A DNA stretch of 64,000 bases from Shewanella polaris (lineage in GTDB: Bacteria > Pseudomonadota > Gammaproteobacteria > Enterobacterales > Shewanellaceae): assembly GCF_006385555.1 (NCBI RefSeq), contig NZ_CP041036.1, positions 3,348,001 through 3,412,000 of the forward strand, written 5' to 3'. Shown in pieces: positions 24,541-33,948 of this stretch. The notes below the pieces were generated by a model that was not told the origin of the DNA, did no database searches, and saw only the letters and a list, made by a program, of their open reading frames with translations. The translations under genes were made by a program, and so were the position numbers. Every line of letters starts with the position of its first letter. Within the stretch, counting starts at the first letter, position 1.

Positions 24541-27500
24541 TTATTTCGCTTTAATGTCTGCCGCAGGCCCCTTGGGAGGTATTAGCTGACCTTGTAATGG
24601 TTTAATAGGCTGTTGCACTAATTCATCTTTTAAATAATTAATTGCAGCTTCGAGCTGAGCGTCTTTACCGCTAAAAGTAGCATAAGGTAAGTTATCGACT
24701 TCAATGTCGGGCTCAACCCCGTGACCTTCAACCACCCAACGACCGTCTATGGCATATTGTGGGTATTCTGCCACTCGAGCCATGCCTTTATCTGTAACGG
24801 AATTACGGCCCGATAACCACACTCCAGCGCCAGCGGTTTGCTTACCGATAATAGGCGCAATGTTTAACGCTCTGATCCCCGCGGAGAATGTTTCACCGTC
24901 TGAATAAGTCATTTGATCGGCTAACACCACTAAATGGCCTCTGAAAGTTTGCTGCATATTTGCATTCGTGCTGCCATGAGTTGGCTGCCAAAATGCCCAA
25001 GCTCGGCGCAATAGCTTTTCAATAATCCAGCTGTCGATGTTACCGCCACGATTGCGGCGAACATCAATGATTAACCCGTCTTTATCATAGTTAGTATAAA
25101 ACTCGCGAGCAAAGCTTTCTATATCACCGCTACCCATAGCGTATAAATGCAAATAGCCAATATTTCCTTTGGAGGCTTTAGCCACTTTATCGCCATTATG
25201 TTCAACCCAGTCCAAATAACGTAGCTTGGCATCGGTACCAATATCATGTGGTGTCACTATAGTATTAATGTGTGTTTTGCCACGCTGTAAACCTAATAGC
25301 ACTTGTTTATTGCCTTGGTTACGTAGCAATTGTGTCACTTCAGCAATATTGGTGACATTTTTGCCATTAATGGTCTTAATCACATCGCCATCTTTAGCAT
25401 TAACTTCAATACGAGCAAGTGGTGATACAGACAATGGTAACTCAGCATCAGTTTGATAAATATGACTGACGATTACACCTTTATCGGTTTGTGTCAGTCT
25501 AGCGCCTAAAGCAGCAGCTTTGGCGGCATCAGTGTCACGAGTAATATCACCACCACGCACTTGTGAATGCAGTGAGTTCAGTTCGCCCATCATTTGCATG
25601 AAAATATCATTGAGCTCATTACGATCGGTCAGTCTATCGACCAAAGGTTGATACTTAGCTTTAGCGGCTTGCCAATCTACCCCACGCATTTTCGGATCAA
25701 AAAACGAATCGCGATGCATCAACCAAGCATCTTCAAAAATTTGCTGCCATTCTTGCGGTGGCGAAATACTTAATTGCCATTGATTAGTACTGACTTTGGC
25801 TTGAGATATATCGCTAGGCAGTTTGTCTCCGGCAGCGACAATCATGATATTTTTAGGATCTGATTTTTTGCGCAGCATTAATTTACTGCCGTCTTTTGAT
25901 AATGAGTATTGACCCACATCTTCACTAAAGGATTCAACTTTCGGGCTTATAGGTTCAAACTTAACGAGTTTTAATTCACTACTTTGTTGATTACTATCAA
26001 GTAAGTACAGTTTGTCTTTAGCGACCGTTAAACTGTTGTAATTTCCAGCATCCACTGGTACTTGCCATAAACGTTGATTTAACCCATCCCAATCAACTTT
26101 AATTTTATTCACCGAATCAGAATCTTTTTCATCTGCTTTTTTAACGTCTTTATTGATCGTTAATTCAGTTGGTTTCGCAAATGGAAATGACGCTTTAGTA
26201 TTTAAAGCTAATGCAAAAATTTGGGTGCGTTTGTCAAAAATAGGTCCCATATTACGATCGCCCCAAGGCGAACCTGGATTAGCTTTAAATTCGCGATTAG
26301 ACAGAAAATATAACCATTTACCGTCAGGACTAAAACTCGGCGAAAAAGATTCATACTTATCTGTGGTGACGGTTTGTGCTTTTGAATCGTTAATTGAATA
26401 CAACACAATTTGAGGACGTTGCTTTCCAATTTCTGCTTTGGTTAGGGCAATAAATTGACTATCACCAGACCAGTTAATATCTTGATAAGGACCAAGACCT
26501 TCGCCATTTTTGATGATTTTCTGGTTATCGTTACGGGTTAAATCCAATAACCACACATTGCCCATATAATCATCGTGAACCAAATAACGACCATTAGGTG
26601 ATAACGATAAACTGGTGCGTAAGGTATTGCCATCTTTGGTGAGCTGTTTTGCCCCTGCTGAACCGTCGGCTGGATATTGCCAAATTTCTTGCTCGCCAGA
26701 TGCGTCACTAATGCCATACACCCATTCCCCATCGTCACTTAATAGTGCATCGCGAACTCGGCTATCGGCGGGTGAGTTTATTTGTACTAAACGGCGGCCA
26801 TCATTACTGGCAATAGCAACATGACTGCGAGCGGTAATCACTACATTATCGCCTTGAGGGGCGAATACCGTTGAAGTGGCATAATCCATAGGATCATTTA
26901 CCCATTGCTCGCGGCGATGAGCAAAGTCACTGGTGAGTTCAATGTCGAGAGTGGACTCAAGCAGATTATCCAAATTAAGCAGTTTAATGTCGGCACCTTG
27001 CTGGAACACAATTCGGCCATGATTAAGTTGGGCGTCGCGCACTTGCCAGTCGGTATATTGGGTGTGCTGCTTAATATCTTTACCGTCTACGGTCATTGAC
27101 CAAATATTGTCATTCCCAGACTGATCACTCACAAAGTAGACTCGATTATTCCATAACATCGGCTGTTTAACTGAGCCTTCATGTGTTGCCGTTAATTGCT
27201 GAGCTTCTTTTTTACTGCCTAACTTATAACGCCAAATCTCACCTTTTGCACCACCACGATACACTTTGACATTGTCGCCACTGACTTGCAGACCAAATTG
27301 AGTAAAGTAAACATATTCACCTTTATCATCAATTGTACCTTCTACGGCGTCAGCTAAAGGTAAATTGGTGATATTTAAGGTTTGTGGATTAACCGTTTTA
27401 AGTACCCAAAAGTTAGCAGGACCAAATGCATTATCAGTGGAATATAATACTTCGCCAGATGCGGTCCAGCCTTGTAAACGTACACGGCTGTTTTCAAAAC

Positions 27501-27849
27501 TAACCCGTTTAGCCACGCCACCTTGAATAGGCATCACATAGACTTCGGTTGCGCCTTCATAATTAGCTGTATAAGCCACCCACTTACCATCTTTTGAAAT
27601 GGTTGCATCCATTTCTTCAGCCGCCAAACTGGTTAAGCGACTGGCTTTAGTTTGGTTGTTGTTTTGACTGAGTTCAGTAGTCCACAGATCCCCCTCTGCA
27701 GTAAACACTAAAGTTTGATCATGCAAAGCGGGGGCGCGGTAATAACCTTGATTTGAAGCGTTAGCAAATATCATTGATGAGCAAGCTAAAGTGCCTAAAG
27801 CCAGCATACAATGCGTAACGGAGCGACGGAGTTTCATGGTGAGGAGCAT
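24541..27849 (-). CDS. Tricorn-type S41 protease
   Basis: 1102 residues with a signal peptide (cleavage near 30 after SMIFA), so periplasmic. In order it has an N-terminal six- or seven-bladed TolB/PD40 propeller (about 40-330), with FTAEGDLW and ISKDGKWVAYTANYEG blades, and a second propeller (about 330-680). A core helical domain (about 700-770) and a PDZ domain follow, with the carboxylate loop near NAKDGDVIKTINGKNV. The S41 tail-specific protease domain has DVRRNRGGNIDSWI and DQMTYSDGETFSAGIRAL, where Ser of YSDGE is the likely nucleophile. It degrades peptides. ATG 27849 and an ATG four codons later are both possible; AAGG fits the second better. Monocistronic. Confidence 0.92.
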   Translation of the reverse strand: MLLTMKLRRSVTHCMLALGTLACSSMIFANASNQGYYRAPALHDQTLVFTAEGDLWTTELSQNNNQTKASRLTSLAAEEMDATISKDGKWVAYTANYEGATEVYVMPIQGGVAKRVSFENSRVRLQGWTASGEVLYSTDNAFGPANFWVLKTVNPQTLNITNLPLADAVEGTIDDKGEYVYFTQFGLQVSGDNVKVYRGGAKGEIWRYKLGSKKEAQQLTATHEGSVKQPMLWNNRVYFVSDQSGNDNIWSMTVDGKDIKQHTQYTDWQVRDAQLNHGRIVFQQGADIKLLNLDNLLESTLDIELTSDFAHRREQWVNDPMDYATSTVFAPQGDNVVITARSHVAIASNDGRRLVQINSPADSRVRDALLSDDGEWVYGISDASGEQEIWQYPADGSAGAKQLTKDGNTLRTSLSLSPNGRYLVHDDYMGNVWLLDLTRNDNQKIIKNGEGLGPYQDINWSGDSQFIALTKAEIGKQRPQIVLYSINDSKAQTVTTDKYESFSPSFSPDGKWLYFLSNREFKANPGSPWGDRNMGPIFDKRTQIFALALNTKASFPFAKPTELTINKDVKKADEKDSDSVNKIKVDWDGLNQRLWQVPVDAGNYNSLTVAKDKLYLLDSNQQSSELKLVKFEPISPKVESFSEDVGQYSLSKDGSKLMLRKKSDPKNIMIVAAGDKLPSDISQAKVSTNQWQLSISPPQEWQQIFEDAWLMHRDSFFDPKMRGVDWQAAKAKYQPLVDRLTDRNELNDIFMQMMGELNSLHSQVRGGDITRDTDAAKAAALGARLTQTDKGVIVSHIYQTDAELPLSVSPLARIEVNAKDGDVIKTINGKNVTNIAEVTQLLRNQGNKQVLLGLQRGKTHINTIVTPHDIGTDAKLRYLDWVEHNGDKVAKASKGNIGYLHLYAMGSGDIESFAREFYTNYDKDGLIIDVRRNRGGNIDSWIIEKLLRRAWAFWQPTHGSTNANMQQTFRGHLVVLADQMTYSDGETFSAGIRALNIAPIIGKQTAGAGVWLSGRNSVTDKGMARVAEYPQYAIDGRWVVEGHGVEPDIEVDNLPYATFSGKDAQLEAAINYLKDELVQQPIKPLQGQLIPPKGPAADIKAK

Positions 27850-27956
27850 CCTTATTAGCGTCGAGAATATGAATAAACGTGTTATCGAATCGGCTGTTCT
27901 ATTTATTCTTTAACGTTATCAGAGTTGCAGTGGATTTAGCAGTACAAAAATGTAAC

Positions 27957-27995
27957 TAAAAACGGCTAAACCATATTGGCTTAGCCGTTATTGTT
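27957..27995 (-). terminator. Terminator of the VWA/sigma operon
   Basis: AACGGCTAA (27961-27969) / TTAGCCGTT (27981-27989), with T-rich flanks on both strands. Confidence 0.85.
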
Positions 27996-28016
27996 TTTAG
28001 CCTATTTTAATTTCGA

Positions 28017-28874
28017 TTATTTCGAGGTTAATTGTATTTTAATCTTATGATATTGCTCATAAAGTGGATGTGATGGATTTGATAATTCAGGGAAACGTTG
28101 ATCCATAGTAATCATATAACGCTCGGCTTGGATAAGTTTGTTGGCTGCCATTAGGGCTTGTAAGCGAGCTAAGGCCACATCAGGTGTATCTAGTTGAATA
28201 ATACCTTTTGATGCGTTTTCATTTTGCTGTTTCAATAACTGTATCTCTTTGTCATTGCGTTGTGACTGAAATTCAATGGTCTTTTTTTGCATTGCAACAT
28301 CATTGGTTTTAGCTGCCTCCGCTTGTTTTGCACTGTCAGTAACAACTTGTGCCGGCGATGCACTCATTAGTGTAGGCCGCTCACTTGATTTGATAGTTAA
28401 TATTTCAGTGATTGGATCACTATTTTCTGAATCATTAATGGATGACTCACTATTAGTTGCAGCATGTTTGGCTTTCATCGACAAACCTTCAACAGCAATG
28501 GCTTTTTCGGCAGCGGCTACAACTGAAAGCGATTCTACTTGTTGGGGTACAGCTTGCTTCGATAAGGCTGGTTGAGTGGGTAGACCTTGTTCAAGGTCTA
28601 CACCTATTTGTTGTTGTAAACTTGGGCTGAGCATAAACAATCCGGCCACCAGCAATACCGACGCCGCACTTGAAAATAACCAAGCATTACGTTGCCATAG
28701 TGACTTTTTAATCTTTTCCCCCTTTGCTGACACATTAGCACTCGATCGTGCTTTAGCTAAAATAGCTTCATCGAGTTCATCAGATGGTTGCTCCAGAGTT
28801 TGCTGGTGATAGGCCTTATTAATTTCGGTTTGTAATACGGTGAACTCAGGCTCATGATCAGTTTGCTTACTCAT
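28017..28874 (-). CDS. Membrane anti-sigma-like protein
   Basis: 285 residues from the chosen start. GGAG lies 8 bases before ATG 28874, which overlaps the sigma gene stop as ATGA; an earlier ATG at 28892 is less likely. A polar N-terminal domain (about 1-60) has LDEAILAKARSSA, then one membrane helix (about 66-85). A low-complexity Ser/Ala/Gln-rich periplasmic region follows, with a C-terminal helical segment LARLQALMAANKLIQAERYMITMDQRFPEL. No zinc HxxxCxxC motif, so it is not a ZAS anti-sigma factor. The anti-sigma call rests on topology and on coupling to an ECF sigma gene. Confidence 0.7.
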   Translation of the reverse strand: MSKQTDHEPEFTVLQTEINKAYHQQTLEQPSDELDEAILAKARSSANVSAKGEKIKKSLWQRNAWLFSSAASVLLVAGLFMLSPSLQQQIGVDLEQGLPTQPALSKQAVPQQVESLSVVAAAEKAIAVEGLSMKAKHAATNSESSINDSENSDPITEILTIKSSERPTLMSASPAQVVTDSAKQAEAAKTNDVAMQKKTIEFQSQRNDKEIQLLKQQNENASKGIIQLDTPDVALARLQALMAANKLIQAERYMITMDQRFPELSNPSHPLYEQYHKIKIQLTSK

Positions 28875-29488
28875 AATGACGTCTCCTGCCATTGGTTAGC
28901 GATACATTGTTTAATACTTTGATAGGCATAGCGAATGCGACTTTTAGTTGCTTCTAAAGTGACGTTGGCGATTTCACTTATCATGGCGGCCGTCATGCCC
29001 ATTTCGATATTAAGCAAAAAGGCTTCTTTTTGCACTGGCGGCAGTTTAGCAATACAAGATTTCATCATATCTGCTTGTTGCTGTTGCTGAACTTGTGGCT
29101 CAGGTGAGGCTTGATCATCAGCTTCTAAACTATCCATAGTTAGATCTTCATCAAGTGCCGTGACCTTATCAAGCGACTTAACCGCGCGCACATGATCAAT
29201 CAATAAGTTATGAGCTATTTTATACAACCAAGTGGTAAACTTTGCGGTGACTTGATATTGCACTGCTGCGTTAATCACTTTTCCCCAAGTGTCTTGATAT
29301 AAGTCTTCTGCTAACTGCTGGTCATGTAATTGACGGACAAAATAACGATACAAAGGGCCTTTGTGTTTAAGGTACAAAGCTTCAAACGCACGTACGTCAC
29401 CAGCTTGGTAGTCGAGCATCAGTTGCTCGTCACTTCCCACTTGGGGAATTGACGACTCATCCTTAGGGTGTATTGATGTTTGCACCAT
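28871..29488 (-). CDS. ECF sigma-70 factor
   Basis: 205 residues. Region 2: AFEALYLKHKGPLYRYFVRQLHDQQLAEDLYQDTWGKV and FTTWLYKIAHNLLIDHVR (about 36-110). An acidic, Gln-rich linker (about 115-145) follows, then region 4: LPPVQKEAFLLNIEMGMTAAMISEIANVTLEATKSRIRYAYQSIKQ (about 150-195). It directs RNA polymerase to a small regulon. It is the middle gene of the operon VWA lipoprotein, sigma, anti-sigma-like. The stop overlaps the next start (ATGA). Confidence 0.93.
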   Translation of the reverse strand: MVQTSIHPKDESSIPQVGSDEQLMLDYQAGDVRAFEALYLKHKGPLYRYFVRQLHDQQLAEDLYQDTWGKVINAAVQYQVTAKFTTWLYKIAHNLLIDHVRAVKSLDKVTALDEDLTMDSLEADDQASPEPQVQQQQQADMMKSCIAKLPPVQKEAFLLNIEMGMTAAMISEIANVTLEATKSRIRYAYQSIKQCIANQWQETSL

Positions 29489-29509
29489 TTAATCCTTTTT
29501 GTGACGCAT

Positions 29510-31366
29510 TTATTGGCTTACCGAACGAGTGTCTGGCTCAGTAATCATAACCTGTCTATCGAGTACACTTGCGGTTTTTACCATTTGTACAAACTCATGG
29601 CGATAACCAAAACGGTCTTGGCCCATTGCAGATTCGGCCAGAGTAATTAAGTTAGCATAATCAGTATCGTGGACATAATCATTCTGATTTAACAACTGGC
29701 CAAATCCTGCGACTGCCGCAGCAAATCTAAAGTCATCGCTGGTTTGGTGTAGATGCGTCAGCTGCTTATCGCGGCTAATAGGATAAGCGATTAATTGACT
29801 GGTATGTTCGCCAATCGCTTTATATCGTAATTTTAAGAAGGCCAATTCATCGGTGCTTACCATTGTGTCTTCAACAGCGGGCTTTTCGATGCCGTAACGC
29901 AATGGGTCGACTAATCGATTGTGACTGTCGTTATAGCGTAACTCGTACAAGGCGGTAACGGTATGACCAGCACCAATCTCGCCAGCATCGACGGCGTCGT
30001 TATTAAAGTCACTGCGATTTAACAAACGGTTTTCGTAACCAATCAGTCGGTACTCAGACACCACTGCTGGGTTAAACTCAATTTGCACTTTGACATCGTG
30101 AGCAATGGTTAACAAGGTGGCACTGAGTTGATCCACTAGTACTTTTCGTGCTTCATTTAAGGTGTCGATAAAGGCATATTGACCGTTAGCTTTATTCGAT
30201 AATTGCTCCAATAAATGATCGTTATAACTTGCCGTACCTGAACCCAGACCAAAACCAAGTGTGGATAAACCAATACCGTTTTTGCTTTGACTGGCTACAT
30301 AATCAACCAATTGCTGATGATCTGTCATCCCCAAATTAAAGTCACCGTCTGTGGCTAATATGACTCGGTTACTGCCGTTTGCAATGAAGTGCTTTTGCGC
30401 TAATTGATACGCCAACTGAATACCTTGGCTGCCGTTAGTGCCACCTTGCGCATTTAACTGATTTAGGGCTGTTTTAATGGCGGTAAAGTTATTACCTGCA
30501 ACCCCGTCAAGCACCACACCACTGGCACCTGCGTACACCACAATCGACACTTTATCATGCGCCGATAATTGCTGACTCAGCATCAGCATGGCTTGTTTCA
30601 ATAGTGGCAACTTATCAATAGACGACATAGAGCCTGACACATCAAGTAATAACACCAAATTAGATGCGCCAAGTTGGTCTGCAGCAACATCAAAGCCTTT
30701 AATGCCAATGCGCAGTAACTGAGTGTCAGCATTGTACGGTGATGGTGCCAGTTCGGTATTAACGCTAAATGGTTGCTCAGTGCTTGTCGGTGCAGGGTAA
30801 CTATAGCTAAAGTAGTTGACGAGCTCTTCTACCCTAACAGTATTCTTAGCTGGTAGTTGGCCTTGATTAATTAATCTACGGGTGGTGCTGTAACTGCCAG
30901 TATCAACGTCAATTGAAAACGTCGATACTGGCGTTTCAGCGGCAAGCATATTGCCGTTTTGCACTACTGATTCAAACTTATCATTAGCAATGGGTACTGA
31001 TGATAAATTGCGATCGCTTACGCGGATATGCTTATCGCGAACACTATTGCTGCCGATAAACTTACCACTAACCGTGCGCTGCTCAATTGATGCTGCATTG
31101 GCTTTAGCGCTGCTAGATTGTTGTTTAACTCGAATGTATAAATCAGCTTGTGGCTCCGATGCCCTCACTAATCCCACTACCTCATGTAACTCGAGGTTGT
31201 CTTGTGAAGTTGAATGAGTTTCACTAGCAGATTGAGTTTTAGAGGTGGATTGAGGCAGACTGCGTTTCGCCGTGTCTGTTGATTCTTGCGCACAACCACT
31301 GACTATGATCGCGCTAATAACAATGGCTAATGTACTGCGAGTGAGTTGCTTATGGACATGGTTCAT
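29510..31366 (-). CDS. VWA-domain lipoprotein, YfbK-like
   Basis: 618 residues from ATG 31366 (AGGGG 8 bases upstream; an ATG 11 codons earlier lacks a site). Lipobox VSGC, then a Ser/Thr-rich linker. A conserved N-terminal region (about 140-230) has VSTFSIDVDTGSYSTTRRLINQG and VRVEELVNYFSYSYP. The VWA domain (about 240-410) has the MIDAS DVSGSMSS. The C-terminal DUF3520-type domain contains ELAFLKLRYK. Same architecture as E. coli YfbK. It binds metal and probably a protein partner in the periplasm; function unknown. It leads the ECF sigma operon (21-base gap). Confidence 0.92.
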   Translation of the reverse strand: MNHVHKQLTRSTLAIVISAIIVSGCAQESTDTAKRSLPQSTSKTQSASETHSTSQDNLELHEVVGLVRASEPQADLYIRVKQQSSSAKANAASIEQRTVSGKFIGSNSVRDKHIRVSDRNLSSVPIANDKFESVVQNGNMLAAETPVSTFSIDVDTGSYSTTRRLINQGQLPAKNTVRVEELVNYFSYSYPAPTSTEQPFSVNTELAPSPYNADTQLLRIGIKGFDVAADQLGASNLVLLLDVSGSMSSIDKLPLLKQAMLMLSQQLSAHDKVSIVVYAGASGVVLDGVAGNNFTAIKTALNQLNAQGGTNGSQGIQLAYQLAQKHFIANGSNRVILATDGDFNLGMTDHQQLVDYVASQSKNGIGLSTLGFGLGSGTASYNDHLLEQLSNKANGQYAFIDTLNEARKVLVDQLSATLLTIAHDVKVQIEFNPAVVSEYRLIGYENRLLNRSDFNNDAVDAGEIGAGHTVTALYELRYNDSHNRLVDPLRYGIEKPAVEDTMVSTDELAFLKLRYKAIGEHTSQLIAYPISRDKQLTHLHQTSDDFRFAAAVAGFGQLLNQNDYVHDTDYANLITLAESAMGQDRFGYRHEFVQMVKTASVLDRQVMITEPDTRSVSQ

Positions 31367-31670
31367 GGTTATACCCCTATCTATCGACCTGTTATTCATA
31401 TTGGTTACGTACGCAAAGTGACCTTGTATACGGCTAATAACGAGCGCGATGAGTAAAAGGGTTATTTAAATAAAATGTATTTAAAGAGTTTTCGTATTTA
31501 GAAATTGAGTGTTAGCCTCATAAAACACTGAAATTGCAGCCAACAGAGCACGGCTTATGCTATTATCTAGCCCCTTTTTTATCGCCTTAATATTGACGTT
31601 GACCGCCGCCGTTTCCTACTGAGCGAATTAACTAAATATACTAATAGAATAAGTACGTTAAGGAGTTAAC

Positions 31671-32162
31671 ATGCAAGCCCTAGTTGCTGTTGTAATGGGT
31701 TCGAAAAGTGATTGGCCTACAATGGAAGCCGCCGCTGAAATTATGGATAAGTTACAAGTGCCTTATCATGTTGAAGTTGTTTCTGCTCATAGAACACCAG
31801 ACAAGCTTATGGAATTTGCAAGTTCTGCTGCAGATAAAGGCTATAAAGTCATTATTGGTGGCGCAGGCGGAGCAGCCCATTTACCCGGCATGATCGCCTC
31901 GAAAACGCGTTTACCAGTATTGGGTGTCCCAGTGCAAAGCAAGGCGCTATCTGGCATGGACAGTCTATTGTCTATTGTACAAATGCCTAAAGGGATTGCT
32001 GTTGGCACCTTGGCGATTGGTACAGCTGGTGCATTTAACGCAGGTTTATTAGCCAGCCAAATTTTGGCAATTAGCGACACTGCTTTAGCTGAGCGTTTAG
32101 ACGCATTTCGTGATGAGCAAACTCGCTCGATCCTTGATAATCCCGATCCGAGAGAAGACTAA
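31671..32162 (+). CDS. purE: N5-carboxyaminoimidazole ribonucleotide mutase
   Basis: Purine synthesis: converts N5-CAIR to CAIR. 163 residues. [12 protein letters not shown] (about 9-20), SAHRTPDKL (39-47) and [17 protein letters not shown] (about 63-79), with [19 protein letters not shown], are class I PurE motifs. A strong AAGGAG precedes the ATG. The stop shares one base with purK (TAATG), so the two enzymes that replace the CO2-dependent PurE are co-translated. Confidence 0.97.
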   Translation: MQALVAVVMGSKSDWPTMEAAAEIMDKLQVPYHVEVVSAHRTPDKLMEFASSAADKGYKVIIGGAGGAAHLPGMIASKTRLPVLGVPVQSKALSGMDSLLSIVQMPKGIAVGTLAIGTAGAFNAGLLASQILAISDTALAERLDAFRDEQTRSILDNPDPRED

Positions 32163-33247
32163 TGACGTTGCCAAAAAAATTATGGGTATTGGGTGATGGT
32201 CAATTAGGCGCCATGCTCAGTCACGCTGGTCAGCCACTGGGTATTAATGTGCGTCCGGTTGATATTATGACACCATCAAATGTTAAATTACCATTAGAAG
32301 CTGATGACATTATTACCGCTGAACGCGAGCAATGGCCTGAGTCTCAACTTAGTTTACAACTCAGCCAACACCCACATTTTATTAATGGCCCAGTATTTGG
32401 CCGTTTAGCGGATCGTTTTACCCAAAAAAGTCTCTTAGATGAATTAGATGTTGCGACCTCGCCTTGGCAATTAGTTGATGACAATACCAGTACCGAAGCC
32501 CTGCATAAAGCTTATGGTGAACGGGTATTATTAAAACGCCGCACCGGCGGTTATGACGGTAAAGGACAACATTGGCTAAAACAGACAGAAGCGACAACCA
32601 TTCCTGCCGATTGGCGCAATGAAGCCATCGCAGAACAAGCGATTAACTTTGATGAAGAAGTGTCATTAGTTGGGGTTCGCACTCAAGATGGCCGTTGTTT
32701 ATTTTACCCACTGACGCTTAACCTACATCAAGACGGCATTCTAATGGCTTCTATTGCACCATTAACCCGTTTAGCCCCTTTGCAAGCTGAAGCTGAAGCC
32801 ATGCTCAGCAAAGTGATGAATGGCCTTGAATATGTGGGTGTGATGGCAATGGAGTGTTTCCGTGTGGGTGAACACTTAATGGTGAATGAGTTAGCCCCGC
32901 GGGTACATAATTCTGGCCATTGGACTCAAGCAGGTTGTCACATTAACCAGTTTGAACTGCACTTACGTGCTTTGTGCAATTTACCTTTGCATCAGCCGCA
33001 AGTAAATTTTCAATGTGTGATGATAAACTTAATTGGCGTTGATAAAGACGATAGATGGTTAAGCCTGCCTAATGCAGAACTATTTTGGTACAACAAAGAA
33101 GTTCGCGTGGGTCGAAAAGTGGGTCATTTAAATCTTTCTGTGCATAATACTGCTCAGCTCACTGACAGTATCAACCAACTTAAAAATTGGATGCCACAGC
33201 AATATCAAGCACCATTAAATTGGATTTTGGCAGAGTTTATCAAATAA
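32162..33247 (+). CDS. purK: N5-carboxyaminoimidazole ribonucleotide synthase
   Basis: ATP-grasp enzyme that makes N5-CAIR from AIR, ATP and bicarbonate; 361 residues, normal length. LWVLGDGQLGAMLSHAGQPLG (N-terminal) is followed by VLLKRRTGGYDGKGQ (ATP-grasp loop), INFDEEVSLVGVR and NELAPRVHNSGHWTQAG (metal site). Second gene of purEK, translated from the TAATG overlap. Confidence 0.97.
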   Translation: MTLPKKLWVLGDGQLGAMLSHAGQPLGINVRPVDIMTPSNVKLPLEADDIITAEREQWPESQLSLQLSQHPHFINGPVFGRLADRFTQKSLLDELDVATSPWQLVDDNTSTEALHKAYGERVLLKRRTGGYDGKGQHWLKQTEATTIPADWRNEAIAEQAINFDEEVSLVGVRTQDGRCLFYPLTLNLHQDGILMASIAPLTRLAPLQAEAEAMLSKVMNGLEYVGVMAMECFRVGEHLMVNELAPRVHNSGHWTQAGCHINQFELHLRALCNLPLHQPQVNFQCVMINLIGVDKDDRWLSLPNAELFWYNKEVRVGRKVGHLNLSVHNTAQLTDSINQLKNWMPQQYQAPLNWILAEFIK

Positions 33248-33285
33248 ATCGACTAAGTAAATTCGACCAATATGGTTACCGGATA

Positions 33286-33327
33286 AGTATAATAAAAAAG
33301 GAGCCTAGGCTCTTTTTTTATTATACT
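33286..33327 (+). terminator. purEK terminator, 42-base near-perfect palindrome
   Basis: Arms AGTATAATAAAAAAGGAGCC and GGCTCTTTTTTTATTATACT meet at a central TA and differ at one position, which can pair as G-U in RNA. It holds a T7 tract within the right arm and is active in either direction. Confidence 0.88.
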
Positions 33328-33948
33328 CGATTAGCATCATATTGGTTACTGATGTATTTTAACCTTTAAAAATGTAGGTGATTAATAATGACTATTCGAC
33401 AATTATAATCAACATCCTCCTACTAATGATAAATATAATGAATCTCTAATAATTAAAATTGCTGATTAATTGCAACCACTCTCAATATATATCCCAAGTA
33501 TAAAACCAATGTTAATCCTTAATTCTTTATCAAAAATTATCTAATGATTTCAATGTTAACTCTCTATTTAATATCCATAATAATTTGAAGAGAACATTCT
33601 TCTTAGAACGCAATCACATATTAAAAACAATGTCCAATATCTATTAATTATAATAAAAAAATATAATCCACAACAAAAGGTACGACCTGTTAATACATTT
33701 TAGTAACATTTGATTTTTCGTGTATAGTTAGAAAAATAGTAATCAGATTATGTAATTTATAATATCTATAAAGCTAGTACTTTAAAAACTCATTAATTAG
33801 AGAATCCTTTATAGCGAATTATGATTTAATAACCTCAATCAAGTAGTACTTGCTTTTAATGAATTCAATACGAACAATATTACATTTATAACAAATGTTA
33901 ATTCCGTTTCAAGGATAGAAATGGCCCTATTCCTAGGAGCTTATATAA
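33328..33948. other. Very AT-rich intergenic region before the chemoreceptor
   Basis: 620 bases, no coding ORF on either strand. I looked for a sigma-28 (TAAAG-N15-GCCGATAA) motif and found no match. TAGGAGC before the chemoreceptor ATG is the only clear signal. Confidence 0.5.

Noticed and set aside
31560..31670. PurR operator upstream of purE
   Set aside because: No match to the ACGCAAACGTTTGCGT-type palindrome was found.
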